In this document: piece by piece, positions 1-7,943 of the stretch
Layout of the letters: the number at the start of each line of letters is the position of its first letter
Position numbering within the stretch: position 1 is the stretch's first letter
Source: Flavimaribacter sp039888615
GTDB lineage: Bacteria > Pseudomonadota > Alphaproteobacteria > Rhizobiales > Rhizobiaceae
DNA length: 63,316 nucleotides
Assembly (NCBI GenBank): GCA_039888615.1
Contig: JBDQQS010000024.1
Direction: 5' to 3' (one strand)
Position numbers and translations under genes: made by a program
The notes under the pieces: generated by a model
Database searches by the model: none
The model's input: the letters and a program-made list of their open reading frames with translations, nothing else
What the model was told of the DNA's origin: nothing

Positions 1-466
1 AGGCCCCGAACGATGTCGACAACAATGAGGCGTTGCGTCCCAGCCAAGGAGCGGTCTCCTGTCCGTTATTCAGGTTTGTGTAAAAGCTCATCCTACTGGA
101 GGTTCAACCCATATTTCCCGCTCAGCCGCCCTATCAGGCAATCTTTGTGCGTTCCCGGGTTGTTCCCTTCCTATCGTGGAAAGCGCCGGCACGATCACCG
201 GCGAGATCTGTCACATTCATGCACAGAAAGCAGGCGGACCTCGATTTGACAGCACCCAAACCGATGAAGATCGCCACGGATTCGACAACCTGATCCTGCT
301 GTGCCGACATCACCACCGAATTGTCGACTCACAACCAGAGGCATTTTCGGCAGAGGCGTTGGAAGAACTCAAGAAAATTCGGGAAAAGGAAATGGGTAGG
401 CCCGAACAGGCGACAGACGCGTTCTTCGCAAAGATCCTGCTCGGCGACCTAGGGCGTGGTGACGAA

Positions 467-1252
467 TTAACTATTTGAGCCAGATTGCGATAGCGGCAAG
501 TTTGACGAAGCCCATGAAGTTGGCGAGGAGCTTGTCGTATCGGGTTGCAACGCGTCGGAATTGTTTGAGTTTATTGAAGAAGCGCTCGATGCGGTTTCGC
601 TCCTTGTAGAGTTCGGCGTCGTATGGACGTTGAGCCTTGCGATTGCGTTTAGGCGGAATGATCACTTCCATGCCTGTTTCTACGATCCTTGCGACGAGAT
701 GATCGGCATCATAGCCCTTGTCGGCCAGCATGGCATCGGCCTCGATGCCCTCGACAAGGTCATGAGCCAAGGCGATATCGTTACGCTGTCCGGGCGTGCC
801 GATCAGGCGTATCGGCAGTCCGAGCGCTTCCGTGGCAGCATGGATTTTCGTGCTCAACCCGCCGCGAGACCGACCCAGGCCCTGGGCATCCGCCCCCCTT
901 TTTCCTTGCGAGCGCCGGCCGCATGCTGATGGGCGCGCACGATGGTGCTGTCGATCATTAGCCACTCGAGGTCGGCTTCACGCGCCAGAACCGACAGCAT
1001 ATCGTCGAGCACGCCCATCTCGATCCAGCGGTAATAGCGCCGTTTCACCGAGCGATAATCACCCAGCCGCTCGGGTAGGTCACGCCAGCGCCCGCCAGAC
1101 CGGGCCATCCACAACAGCGCATCAAGGAAAAGCCGGTTGTTCGTGCGCGGACCTCGTTTGCCTTTGGTTCCGCCGGGCACAAAGGCCTTGATCCGTTCCC
1201 ACTGATCATCCCGAAGGGCATCGCAATCCATCACTGACCTCCAAAAGCCAGT
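467..1252 (-). mobile_element. IS5-family insertion sequence (IS427-like group)
   Basis: The element carries one transposase in two overlapping frames on the minus strand and sits inside the HNH gene. GAA occurs at both inferred junctions (464-466 and around 1250-1252), which is compatible with a short target duplication, but I could not resolve convincing terminal inverted repeats. The outer limits are therefore approximate. Confidence 0.65.
471..1234 (-). CDS. IS5-family transposase, two frames joined by frameshift
   Basis: The first frame runs 1234 to 854 and holds an N-terminal DUF4096-like region (WERIKAFVPG, RTNNRLFLDALLWMARSGGRW) and the first catalytic Asp in LMIDSTIVRAHQHAAG. The second frame runs 965 to 471 and holds the DDE domain: the second Asp in MLADKGYD and the Glu in RNRIERFFNKLKQFRR, ending in AIAIWLK. 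The frames overlap by about 110 nt around GLGRSRGG. This two-frame arrangement is standard in the IS427 group, where a programmed frameshift makes the full transposase. All three acidic residues are present, so the element could be functional. Confidence 0.85.
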
Positions 1253-1895
1253 TTTGAATCTGATTTGCAGACATTTGGGAAGCCTAAAAACTTAAATCGT
1301 CACCACGCCCTAAGGCGCGTTATCGTGAACAAGGACAGCGGCAATGTCATTGTCGACAGTCCTGGAGCGATTCAGGCCCACACCGTCAATCTGAGAACGA
1401 CACGCAAAGCGCTACATATCCAACCGGCAGCTGGAACGATCGGTGCCGATCAGGAGGCCAGTCGGTATGTCCAGTACCTGATCAGCAGGTATAACTAGTT
1501 CGCCAGCGCCGACAGGTCGCGTGCAACAACATTCAGCTATGGCGCCATCTCGAAAAATGTTGAGAAATCTTTCGGAGCGCCTTGGAGGATGCTGGCGATA
1601 GAGGACTTTGAGCCCGTTTGTGCATATCTCCAGCAGCGTATCGGCAAGACGCGCATCGCAAAATCGAATCTTTCCAAAGGGGCAAGGTCGTTCACGATCT
1701 TCGCCGATTTTGGCAAAAAGTCAGGCGACAAAGGGTGAATGACGTCAACGAACTCGGCCCGGGCGTTTCTCCTGGTCGCCGGATGCAATGCAGGCGTGGG
1801 ACCGCGGGAAGCGAACAGACAACCCTGCACACAATCATGGAGGTTGGCGAAGTTGGTGAACGAATAGGGACGATCGCGCCGCAGTTCAGCGCGAT

Positions 1896-1926
1896 TTGAC
1901 CTTCCACCCACCGGAGCGTTTAGGCT
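1896..1926 (+). promoter_or_regulatory. CueR-like promoter for the 1957 gene
   Basis: TTGACC at 1896-1901 is followed by exactly 19 bases and a weak -10, TAGGCT, at 1921-1926. The spacer begins CTTCC and carries CCGGAG, a degenerate version of the CTTCCAG/CTGGAAG dyad found at the copA and cueR promoters in this window. The long spacer is the mark of MerR-family control. This is the weakest member of the set. Confidence 0.5.
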
Positions 1927-1956
1927 TTTCCGCAAAACCAAAGCCAGGGTCTTTCC

Positions 1957-2421
1957 ATGCGCGCAATAACGTACCAGCCCGAATTCAACATCGTCGTATT
2001 CTCCTTTCTCCTCCATTTCGTATGGGAGTTCGTCCAGGCACCTACCTATGCCGGGATGATCGAGATGAACCATTGGGACGGCATCAAGCTTTGCATGTCA
2101 GCGACATTCGGTGATGTCGGCTTTGCCCTTGTTGCTTTCGGTCTCACAAGCCTGGCAGCGCGGACGCGTCAGTGGTTTCTCCGTCCTGCCGCTTGGCAGT
2201 ATCTGATGTATCTCGGCATCGGGATCGGCCTGACAGTCGGTTTCGAGTATTACTACACGCAGGTCTCGGTGCGCTGGACCTATTCGGAACTGATGCCTCT
2301 GGTGCCACCGTTTGGAACAGGTCTGAGCCCTCTGTTGCAGTGGCTGGTCATTCCAACAGTTGTCTTGTGGATCACGCGAAGACAGATCGTCGGAATCAAG
2401 GTCAAGGAAACCGAGCAATGA
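1957..2421 (+). CDS. Multi-pass membrane protein of unknown function
   Basis: The 154-aa protein has about four predicted membrane segments: residues 10-30 (VVFSFLLHFVWEFVQAP), 50-66, 82-98 and 125-142. The FLLHFVWEFVQAP segment has conserved-looking His, Trp and Glu residues inside the membrane, and YLGIGIGLTVGFEYYYTQ is rich in Tyr. I do not recognise a named family. It starts 31 nt after a CueR-like -10 box and overlaps the next small gene by ATGA, so the two are probably co-expressed on copper. A role in envelope copper handling is inferred from context only. Confidence 0.7.
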   Translation: MRAITYQPEFNIVVFSFLLHFVWEFVQAPTYAGMIEMNHWDGIKLCMSATFGDVGFALVAFGLTSLAARTRQWFLRPAAWQYLMYLGIGIGLTVGFEYYYTQVSVRWTYSELMPLVPPFGTGLSPLLQWLVIPTVVLWITRRQIVGIKVKETEQ

Positions 2422-2534
2422 TGGACAACAGTCTGGGAAGCGGCATGATGGGATTTGGTGGCATCGGGATGCTGCTGATCGGCATCCTCGTTGTGTTGGC
2501 GATTGCGGCCCTGGTCAAATATCTGATGAAGTGA
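2418..2534 (+). CDS. 38-aa single-pass membrane peptide
   Basis: The ATG at 2418 overlaps the TGA of the preceding gene (ATGA), so translation is probably coupled. The peptide starts with a Met- and Gly-rich stretch (MMDNSLGSGMMGFGG) and then forms one hydrophobic helix (MLLIGILVVLAIAALVKYLMK). Four of the first eleven residues are Met, which suits Cu(I) contact at the membrane surface, but this is inference. No family is recognised. It lies head-on to the CDF gene ending at 2541. Confidence 0.6.
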   Translation: MMDNSLGSGMMGFGGIGMLLIGILVVLAIAALVKYLMK

Positions 2535-2540
2535 TCGCAT

Positions 2541-3467
2541 TCACGTCGCCATCGACCGATCAACGAGCGCGTCGATTGCGCGCGCTCGTTCCTCGTCATG
2601 ACATCGGGTCTCCACCTGAATTGTTGTAAAGAAAAATCCGAACTCATCCACGAGCTTTCCTTGTGCAATCGTCAAGACCTCGTCCGAATCAACTTCGGCG
2701 CGTTTATCCACCATAACATGTGCCGAGAACACATATTTGCCGCTTGTAAGTGCCCAGGCGTGGACGTGATGAACATTCTTCACACCCGGAATTACCGCGA
2801 GAGCGGCCTTGGCTTCGGCAAGCGAAATCTCATCAGGCGTTCCCTCCATGAGAAGATGAATGGCGTCGCGCAGTATCCCCCAGCTGGCCCACAGAAGCAC
2901 AAACCCGAAGATAATCCCCAACAAGGGATCAATTGCGAGGAAGCCGGTAAATCGGATCACCAGTGCAGCGACAATGATTATTAGACTGCCGACGAATGTC
3001 TGTATGATGTGCCAATAGGCACCCCGTACATTCAAATCACTGCCCTGTTGCCGGTACAAAAGATACAGCGAAATGAACTCCGTAACGAGGCCTCCCGCCG
3101 CTGCAATCAGCATCGGACCGGTGGGAAGATCGATCGGGTTTCCGAGCCGCATCAGTCCCATGACAATCACAACCAAGGCCATGATCAGAAGAAATGCGCC
3201 ATTCACGAGCGCGCCGATGATTTCGGCGCGCAACCAGCCGAAGGACTTTTGTTCGTCCGCTGGCCTTTTCGCGATGCGGGCTGCGATGATTGCAACCAGA
3301 ACGCCTCCGACCGCGGAGAATGTATGAAAGGCGTCGGAGATGACTGCGACCGAGCCGGTCCACAATCCAATGCCGAGCTCCACGATAAAATAGACGCCCG
3401 TCAGCCACGCGGAAATCGAGAGCGCCCGGCCGCTTGATGGCATATGACCGGCATGGTTTTCTGACAT
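2541..3467 (-). CDS. Cation diffusion facilitator (CDF) transporter with atypical metal site
   Basis: The 308-aa protein has six predicted membrane helices and a cytoplasmic C-terminal ferredoxin-like domain (IPGVKNVHHVHAWALTSGKYVFSAH), the CDF layout. CDF pumps expel divalent metals against protons. The usual HxxxD pairs of helices 2 and 5 are altered: helix 2 reads SDAFHTFSA (Asp replaced by Ala) and helix 5 reads WHIIQT (Asp replaced by Thr). The N-terminus, MSENHAGHM, is His/Met rich. It is the last gene of the minus-strand copper operon, 31 nt after the multicopper oxidase. Copper or another soft metal as substrate is a guess from context and site change. Confidence 0.85.
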   Translation of the reverse strand: MSENHAGHMPSSGRALSISAWLTGVYFIVELGIGLWTGSVAVISDAFHTFSAVGGVLVAIIAARIAKRPADEQKSFGWLRAEIIGALVNGAFLLIMALVVIVMGLMRLGNPIDLPTGPMLIAAAGGLVTEFISLYLLYRQQGSDLNVRGAYWHIIQTFVGSLIIIVAALVIRFTGFLAIDPLLGIIFGFVLLWASWGILRDAIHLLMEGTPDEISLAEAKAALAVIPGVKNVHHVHAWALTSGKYVFSAHVMVDKRAEVDSDEVLTIAQGKLVDEFGFFFTTIQVETRCHDEERARAIDALVDRSMAT

Positions 3468-3498
3468 CGGTTTTACCTCCTCTCAGGTCAGTTCGGAG

Positions 3499-4992
3499 CT
3501 AGGTCACAGTAAACTGCCCCATCATGCCACCATCCTCATGCTCGAGAATGTGGCAGTGATACATGAAGGGCGTTCGATCGCCTGCGGGCTGCGTGAAGCG
3601 CATCAGCAATTCGGTTTCGCCATCAATGACGACAGTATCCTTCCACCCACTGCTTTCGGGCAGCGGATCACGACCGTTTTCGCGGACGACCTGAAACGAC
3701 ACGCCATGGACGTGGAAAGGATGGGCCAGCATGGTTGTGCTGACGACCCATTTCTCGGTGTCGCCAAGACGCACGCGTTGGTTGACGACGGCCATCTCGA
3801 ACGGATCTCCGTTGATGGCAAACCCGCCCATCATGGCTCCTCCCATCATGCCTCCTCCCATGCCCATGTCGAGTGAGAAACGCCTGGTCTTGGCAATTTC
3901 AAAATCCGCAAGCGAGGGCGCTTTGCCTCCTATCGTATCGGGGATTTTGTCAACCGCGACCGGGAGGCGTTCATCGACAAGGATTGGCAGGACCTCGAAA
4001 CGCCGCGCGCCCGTCAAACCATCGAGCATTCCCCGCGCGCGGCCCATCATGCCGCCCATTCCCTGATTGGGATCACCGTCACTCACGAGAGAAACGTCAT
4101 GCCCGCTCGTGAAATCAACCAAGACCTCAGCCCGCTCACCGGGACCCATTCGCAGAGTTTCAAGTGCGATCGGCCGGGCAAGATACCCGCCATCGGTCGC
4201 GATGAGATGCATCGGGCGGGAGTCGCTCAGGCGCAACGAATAAATGCGGGCATTGGAAGCGTTAACAATCCGCAGCCTGACAATTCCTTTCGGTACATGC
4301 GCCGCCGTTCCAATCTGGCCGTTGACCAGGATCGTATCTCCGGTCATGCCATGCATGATGTCCATCATCGAATTCGCATAGGCCAGCCCCCCGTCACCGG
4401 CAAATCTGCGATCCTGAATGACCAGTGTGAGATCGTCCGTGCCATAGGTTTCTGGCAATCCACGCTCCGCATCGTGGCCATCAACGATGTGGATCACTCC
4501 GGCCAAACCGGCATAGACATCCTGTGCCGTTCGCCCGTGTATGTGTGTGTGAAAGAAGGCCGTGCAAGGCGGCTGGTCGATCTGCATATCAGGCGTCCAG
4601 TTGGAACCTGGGCCGATCGGCAAATGCGGACCGCCATCGTGTTCGCCAGGTACGAGCAGTCCATGCCAGTGGGAACTGACAGGCCATGACAGGGCGTTGG
4701 CGACTTTCGGCTGCAACGGCCCCTTTTGAACGCGAACAACCGGCCCGAGATAAGGCTGGTTGAATCCGATTGTCGGTGTCGCCCTGCCACCGATAAAACT
4801 GGTCGTGCCGGACTGTGCGGTCACGTCGAAACGCCCCGATTCGGAGGTATCGAGCAATGGCGGCATTTGAAGCCGAGGGAAGCCGGTTGCCCTGGCAAGG
4901 TTCACGGACGGCCGTGCGCCCAAAACGCCGTAGGCGGCGGCGCCAGCGGCCAAAGCCACACCTCCTGCAAGCAGTCCGCGCCGTGTTGTCAT
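3499..4992 (-). CDS. Multicopper oxidase, CueO-like, Tat-exported
   Basis: The 497-aa protein begins MTTRRGLLAGG with a hydrophobic run, a twin-arginine signal. All four copper-site motifs are present: HWHGLLVPG, FFHTHIHG, HPFHVHG and YHCHILEHEDGG. A Met-rich segment (MGMGGGMMGGAMMGG) lies before the third cupredoxin domain, as in CueO-type Cu(I) oxidases, which convert periplasmic Cu(I) to less toxic Cu(II). It follows a cytochrome c gene by 37 nt in the operon. A clean, full-length gene, in contrast to the two damaged oxidase genes upstream. Confidence 0.92.
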   Translation of the reverse strand: MTTRRGLLAGGVALAAGAAAYGVLGARPSVNLARATGFPRLQMPPLLDTSESGRFDVTAQSGTTSFIGGRATPTIGFNQPYLGPVVRVQKGPLQPKVANALSWPVSSHWHGLLVPGEHDGGPHLPIGPGSNWTPDMQIDQPPCTAFFHTHIHGRTAQDVYAGLAGVIHIVDGHDAERGLPETYGTDDLTLVIQDRRFAGDGGLAYANSMMDIMHGMTGDTILVNGQIGTAAHVPKGIVRLRIVNASNARIYSLRLSDSRPMHLIATDGGYLARPIALETLRMGPGERAEVLVDFTSGHDVSLVSDGDPNQGMGGMMGRARGMLDGLTGARRFEVLPILVDERLPVAVDKIPDTIGGKAPSLADFEIAKTRRFSLDMGMGGGMMGGAMMGGFAINGDPFEMAVVNQRVRLGDTEKWVVSTTMLAHPFHVHGVSFQVVRENGRDPLPESSGWKDTVVIDGETELLMRFTQPAGDRTPFMYHCHILEHEDGGMMGQFTVT

Positions 4993-5029
4993 TAGCGTCT
5001 CCCTTCAACATTTTCTGCCCAACCTGCGT

Positions 5030-5533
5030 TCATCTCGTGTCCCGCGGTTCCAAGGCGTAGCGCTTGTTCATCTCGTCATGGCCGGCGCGGATTTCATCGG
5101 GCCAGGTGCTCTTGATGTAAGACAAGACGGCGACGATCTCCCCATCCGACAGAATGCCCTCGTAAGCGGGCATCGCGGATGTGTAATCCTTCAGATTGGC
5201 CGCTTCGGCGACCCCAAGTTTGGTGATCTTGAAGAGCAACTCGTCGGGATGATGCCAAGTGTGTCCTGTTTCATCGTGCGGCGGAGCCGGCATCAAGCCG
5301 TCGGGTCCCGGGGAACGCCAATCCTCTGCCTGGCCCTGCAATTCCGCTCCGTGACAGGACGCACAGTTGGCAGTGTAGACCTGTTGGCCGAGCGCCACTT
5401 TTTCCTGGTCATCCGGCCTAAGGAGAGCCGCGCTTTCCCCATTACCTCGGCCGACCCCAATCATGGCGACGACGCCGATCGCAAGTAATGCCAGACCGGC
5501 AAGGGAAATTATCTTCAATCGTCTCATCGACAT
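5030..5533 (-). CDS. Membrane-anchored monoheme cytochrome c
   Basis: I place the start at 5533, where AGGTGA lies a few bases ahead of the ATG; the longer frame upstream runs into the L,D-transpeptidase gene. The 167-aa product has an uncleaved-looking N-terminal helix (IISLAGLALLAIGVVAMIG), then one heme motif, CASCH, and a distal Met in SAMPAYEG that could be the sixth ligand. It resembles the small cytochromes found beside multicopper oxidases, which may accept electrons from copper oxidation. That partnership is inferred from neighbours. Confidence 0.85.
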   Translation of the reverse strand: MSMRRLKIISLAGLALLAIGVVAMIGVGRGNGESAALLRPDDQEKVALGQQVYTANCASCHGAELQGQAEDWRSPGPDGLMPAPPHDETGHTWHHPDELLFKITKLGVAEAANLKDYTSAMPAYEGILSDGEIVAVLSYIKSTWPDEIRAGHDEMNKRYALEPRDTR

Positions 5534-5541
5534 GGCTTCAC

Positions 5542-6207
5542 CTAAACGACCACCAGGGAAGACCCGCTGGGGACACGGCTGTAGAGATCGATAATGTCCT
5601 GGTTCATCAACCGAACACATCCGCTGGAGACAGCCCTGCCGATGGTCCAGTATTCCGGCGAACCGTGAATCCGGTACAGTGTGTCCTCTCCGTCCTGAAA
5701 AATGTAGAGCGCTCTCGCTCCCAGCGGATTATCGAGCCCCGGTGGCATGCCGCCATTGCGTGCGCTCCATTTTTCGAGGTCCGGCTCCCGCGCGATCATT
5801 TCCTCGGGCGGAGTCCATTTTGGCCAAGCCTGCTTCCACTGGATGACCCCGCGGCCCGACCACGAAAATCCCGCCCTGCCGAGTCCTACGCCATACCGCA
5901 TCGCCTTGCCGCCCTCCTGGACCAAATGAAGGTAAAACGTCTGCGTATCGACAATCAGGGCACCGACCGAATGAGGGCCCGAATAGTCGACCTGACGACG
6001 CCAGAACCTCTCCGGTACCTTGTTCAGATCGACGGCCGGTATCGGAAAACGCTCTCCGGGCATCGGCCCATACATGGTTGCATACGTGCCTGGAATTCTC
6101 GGTGCCGGTTGCGGCTCGAGCACCTGTTCGGGTGTGGTGGTTGTACAGCCGGAAAGGGCAAGCAACGACAGGCTGCCTGCCCCACCCAAGAGTTGCCTGC
6201 GATTCAT
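5542..6207 (-). CDS. L,D-transpeptidase (YkuD) lipoprotein
   Basis: The 221-aa protein starts MNRRQLLGGAGSLSLLALSGC, a lipoprotein signal with LSGC lipobox. The YkuD domain shows IHG near residue 188 and the catalytic Cys in SSGCVRLMN; the usual SHGC is SSGC here. These enzymes make 3-3 peptidoglycan cross-links or attach proteins to the wall. It overlaps the DUF411 gene by four bases and is followed after 8 nt by the cytochrome c gene, so it belongs to the copper operon. A second homologue sits at 6988. Confidence 0.9.
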   Translation of the reverse strand: MNRRQLLGGAGSLSLLALSGCTTTTPEQVLEPQPAPRIPGTYATMYGPMPGERFPIPAVDLNKVPERFWRRQVDYSGPHSVGALIVDTQTFYLHLVQEGGKAMRYGVGLGRAGFSWSGRGVIQWKQAWPKWTPPEEMIAREPDLEKWSARNGGMPPGLDNPLGARALYIFQDGEDTLYRIHGSPEYWTIGRAVSSGCVRLMNQDIIDLYSRVPSGSSLVVV

Positions 6208-6680
6208 TGCTTGCCGGCCTGGTAAAACAGGGTCGGCGTCTCTCCGGTTTTGCCGGTGAAGGCGAGGACGTCGTATTTCGCCTGTGGATCTTCGCCCATG
6301 CCCAAAGAACCCATCGGCATACCCGGCGTGGAAATGCCGCGAATATCCGGTTGTTCAGTCATGAGCTTGCTGATCGCTGCAAGCGGGACGTGTCCCTCGA
6401 GAACGTATTTGCGATCGCCTCCGATGGCGGCCGTGTGACAAGCTTCGAGTTTTGCCGGCACGCCTGCCTGCTTCTTGATCGAGGAGAGGTCTTCCATATC
6501 CTTTGTTTCAACGGTGTAGCCGGCCTTTTCGACTGCATCGACCCAGACCTGACAGCACCCGCATCAGGGTGTCTTGAAGACGGTGATATGCTTGTCATCG
6601 GTTTCGCCTGCATGTGCATGCAGCGTTAGCAGGTTGCCGGCCAACCAGGATGCGGCCGCGATTTTGATCAGTGTTTTCAT
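6204..6680 (-). pseudogene. DUF411 periplasmic metal-binding protein with in-frame TGA
   Basis: Translation from the ATG at 6680 gives a signal peptide (MKTLIKIAAASWLAGNLLTLHAHA), then GETDDKHITVFKTP, a TGA, and CGCCQVWVDAVEKAGY followed by the complete rest of the domain (LEACHTA, YVLEGHVP, RGISTPGMPMGSLGM). In DUF411 proteins the CGCC motif follows a Ser/Thr/Trp in that position, so the single TGA is either a point mutation or a recoded codon. There is no frameshift and the rest of the frame is intact. The start overlaps the stop of the upstream gene (ATGA). Confidence 0.8.
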
Positions 6681-6991
6681 TTCTGGTCTTGTCCTTTGTG
6701 TGTCTGATGGCCGTGACAGGTCCGGCCCATGATCTTGTGCATGACGAGGTGTGCCCCAAGGCAAAAGCCGATTGGCGCCAATGCGCCGAGGCGTTCAGCC
6801 CAACCTGCGCCAGCGCCCATGCCCCAAAGCAGCAATCCGGCGCCGCCGACCATCTGAATGCAGCATGCGATCATGATCCAGGTGCCGAATTTCCGCGGTT
6901 CGGGAACGCCCGTGACGTCATGTGCTCGAATTCTCGGCACCCCGGAGGAAAGTGCATAGGGCGATGGTTTTTGCGGGTCCTGAGCCATCAC
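6677..6991 (-). CDS. Small DUF2933-like membrane protein
   Basis: The 104-aa protein has two predicted membrane helices (WIMIACCIQMVGGAGLLLWGM and LGALAPIGFCLGAHLVMHKIMG) and a His-rich tail (CHGHQTHKGQDQK). The GAHLVMH segment with a trailing His cluster resembles DUF2933-type small proteins seen in copper and heavy-metal clusters. It overlaps the L,D-transpeptidase stop upstream and the DUF411 start downstream by four bases each. The His/Met pattern suggests metal contact; the function is unknown. Confidence 0.75.
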   Translation of the reverse strand: MMAQDPQKPSPYALSSGVPRIRAHDVTGVPEPRKFGTWIMIACCIQMVGGAGLLLWGMGAGAGWAERLGALAPIGFCLGAHLVMHKIMGRTCHGHQTHKGQDQK

Positions 6992-7545
6992 AGCACGACC
7001 ACCTTTGCGCCCACCGGAACCCTTTCATACAGGTCCTCGACATGCGCATTGATCATCCGGATGCAGCCGTTCGAAACGGAGCGCCCGATCGAAGATGGCT
7101 GAGTGGTGCCGTGAATCCGATACATCGTGTCACGGCCACTGCGGTACAAATACAGCGCGCGTGAACCAAGCGGATTTCTGGGTCCGCCGGGAACGCCTTT
7201 TGCATATCTGGCGTATTTGCCCGGCTCACGCCTGATCATGTTCTTGGTCGGGGTCCAACTTGGCCACTTTGCCTTCCGACCGACGGTGGCCGAGCCCCGA
7301 AAAGCCAGACCGGCTCGGCCGACGCCGACCCCATATCGCCTTGCTGTTGTCCGGCTTGTTTGCAGGTAGAGAAAGTGGTTGCCTGGATCGACCACCAGCG
7401 TGCCGGGACTGTATCCGGAGAATCGAACAGTCTGCGGTTCGAACCGCGGATCAAGTTTGAAGACGCGTTTGTGTGCCTGTGCCAACGAGGCAGGCAGGAA
7501 TGCAGACGACAAAGCGCCAAGCATGAAGCTACGTTTGGAAAGCAT
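6988..7545 (-). CDS. L,D-transpeptidase (YkuD), second copy
   Basis: The 185-aa protein has a Sec-type signal (MLSKRSFMLGALSSAFLPASLAQA) and a YkuD domain with IHG and catalytic Cys in SNGCIRMIN. It shares with the 5542 gene the motifs GVGVGRAGLAF, WPSWTP and NPLGSRALYLY, so the two are paralogues; this one lacks a lipobox. Its ATG follows the Cys-rich gene by 58 nt. Two cross-linking enzymes in one copper operon is unusual and suggests replacement of copper-sensitive chromosomal enzymes. Confidence 0.9.
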   Translation of the reverse strand: MLSKRSFMLGALSSAFLPASLAQAHKRVFKLDPRFEPQTVRFSGYSPGTLVVDPGNHFLYLQTSRTTARRYGVGVGRAGLAFRGSATVGRKAKWPSWTPTKNMIRREPGKYARYAKGVPGGPRNPLGSRALYLYRSGRDTMYRIHGTTQPSSIGRSVSNGCIRMINAHVEDLYERVPVGAKVVVL

Positions 7546-7603
7546 GGTTTCCCTCTCAAATCCAATTACTCGATGAACGCCATTGATGGCGGGCGAAGTA
7601 AGA

Positions 7604-7942
7604 TCAGATAGAGATGGGAGGCCTCATATGGACATATATCACTTCCAGAAGCGTCACGGACTGTGCCGGGATTTCAACCGACGCCAAGACAGGCGAATTT
7701 TGCAGGGGTGTGAATTCGGGAAGATAATGGCAATCGGCCGCACAATTGCCTTGGCGGTTATCCATGCCGCTTTTCGACTTCTGACAGCACTTCATCGCGG
7801 CCGTCTTGTCAGCGGCCAGAACCTCATGAACCTGACCGGTTACTTTCGTTGATGTCATGTCGGCATGCGATTGGATCACAGCCGGCATCATGGCCCCGAG
7901 GACCAGAACCAATATCATCAACGATGGCAAAAGTCTGCGCAT
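7604..7942 (-). CDS. Exported Cys-rich protein of unknown function
   Basis: The 112-aa product has a signal-like N-terminus (MRRLLPSLMILVLVLGAMMPAVIQSHA). The mature part carries KCCQKSK and NCAADCHYLPEF, four Cys and one His in a short span, followed by a hydrophilic tail. The 33505 gene has a similar design (NDCCTTTCSP), which suggests a family of small periplasmic copper binders or folding partners. It starts one base from the stop of the damaged copper oxidase. Family assignment is uncertain (DUF2946-like at best). Confidence 0.6.
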   Translation of the reverse strand: MRRLLPSLMILVLVLGAMMPAVIQSHADMTSTKVTGQVHEVLAADKTAAMKCCQKSKSGMDNRQGNCAADCHYLPEFTPLQNSPVLASVEIPAQSVTLLEVIYVHMRPPISI

Positions 7943-7943
7943 T

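Larger units (their letters stand above)
29..1738 (+). pseudogene. HNH endonuclease gene split by an IS5-family element
   Basis: The frame open from base 29 to the IS edge near 466 encodes an HNH-type fold: a Cys pair region (NLCAFPGCSLPIVE), then GEICHI and DNLILLCRHHHRIVD. No good ATG is visible, so the true start is unclear or lost. The same protein seems to resume after the IS near 1253 (LQTFGKPKNLN... ...EASRYVQYLISRYN), meets an in-frame TAG at 1496-1498, and continues open to TGA at 1736 (FASADRSR, APWRMLAIEDFEPV, YLQQRIGKTRI). The distal part resembles the C-terminal region of alphaproteobacterial HNH proteins known to me. The gene therefore carries both an insertion and a nonsense codon, and is inferred inactive. 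Confidence 0.7.

Noticed and set aside
1537..2073. 178-codon open frame on the minus strand
   Set aside because: It runs over the HNH pseudogene end and the start of the 1957 gene, and has no domain; it is a shadow frame.
6540..6560. Selenocysteine insertion at the DUF411 TGA
   Set aside because: The TGA precedes the Cys motif and does not replace a Cys, no clear stem-loop was seen, and nonsense mutation is simpler. Kept only as a low-probability alternative.
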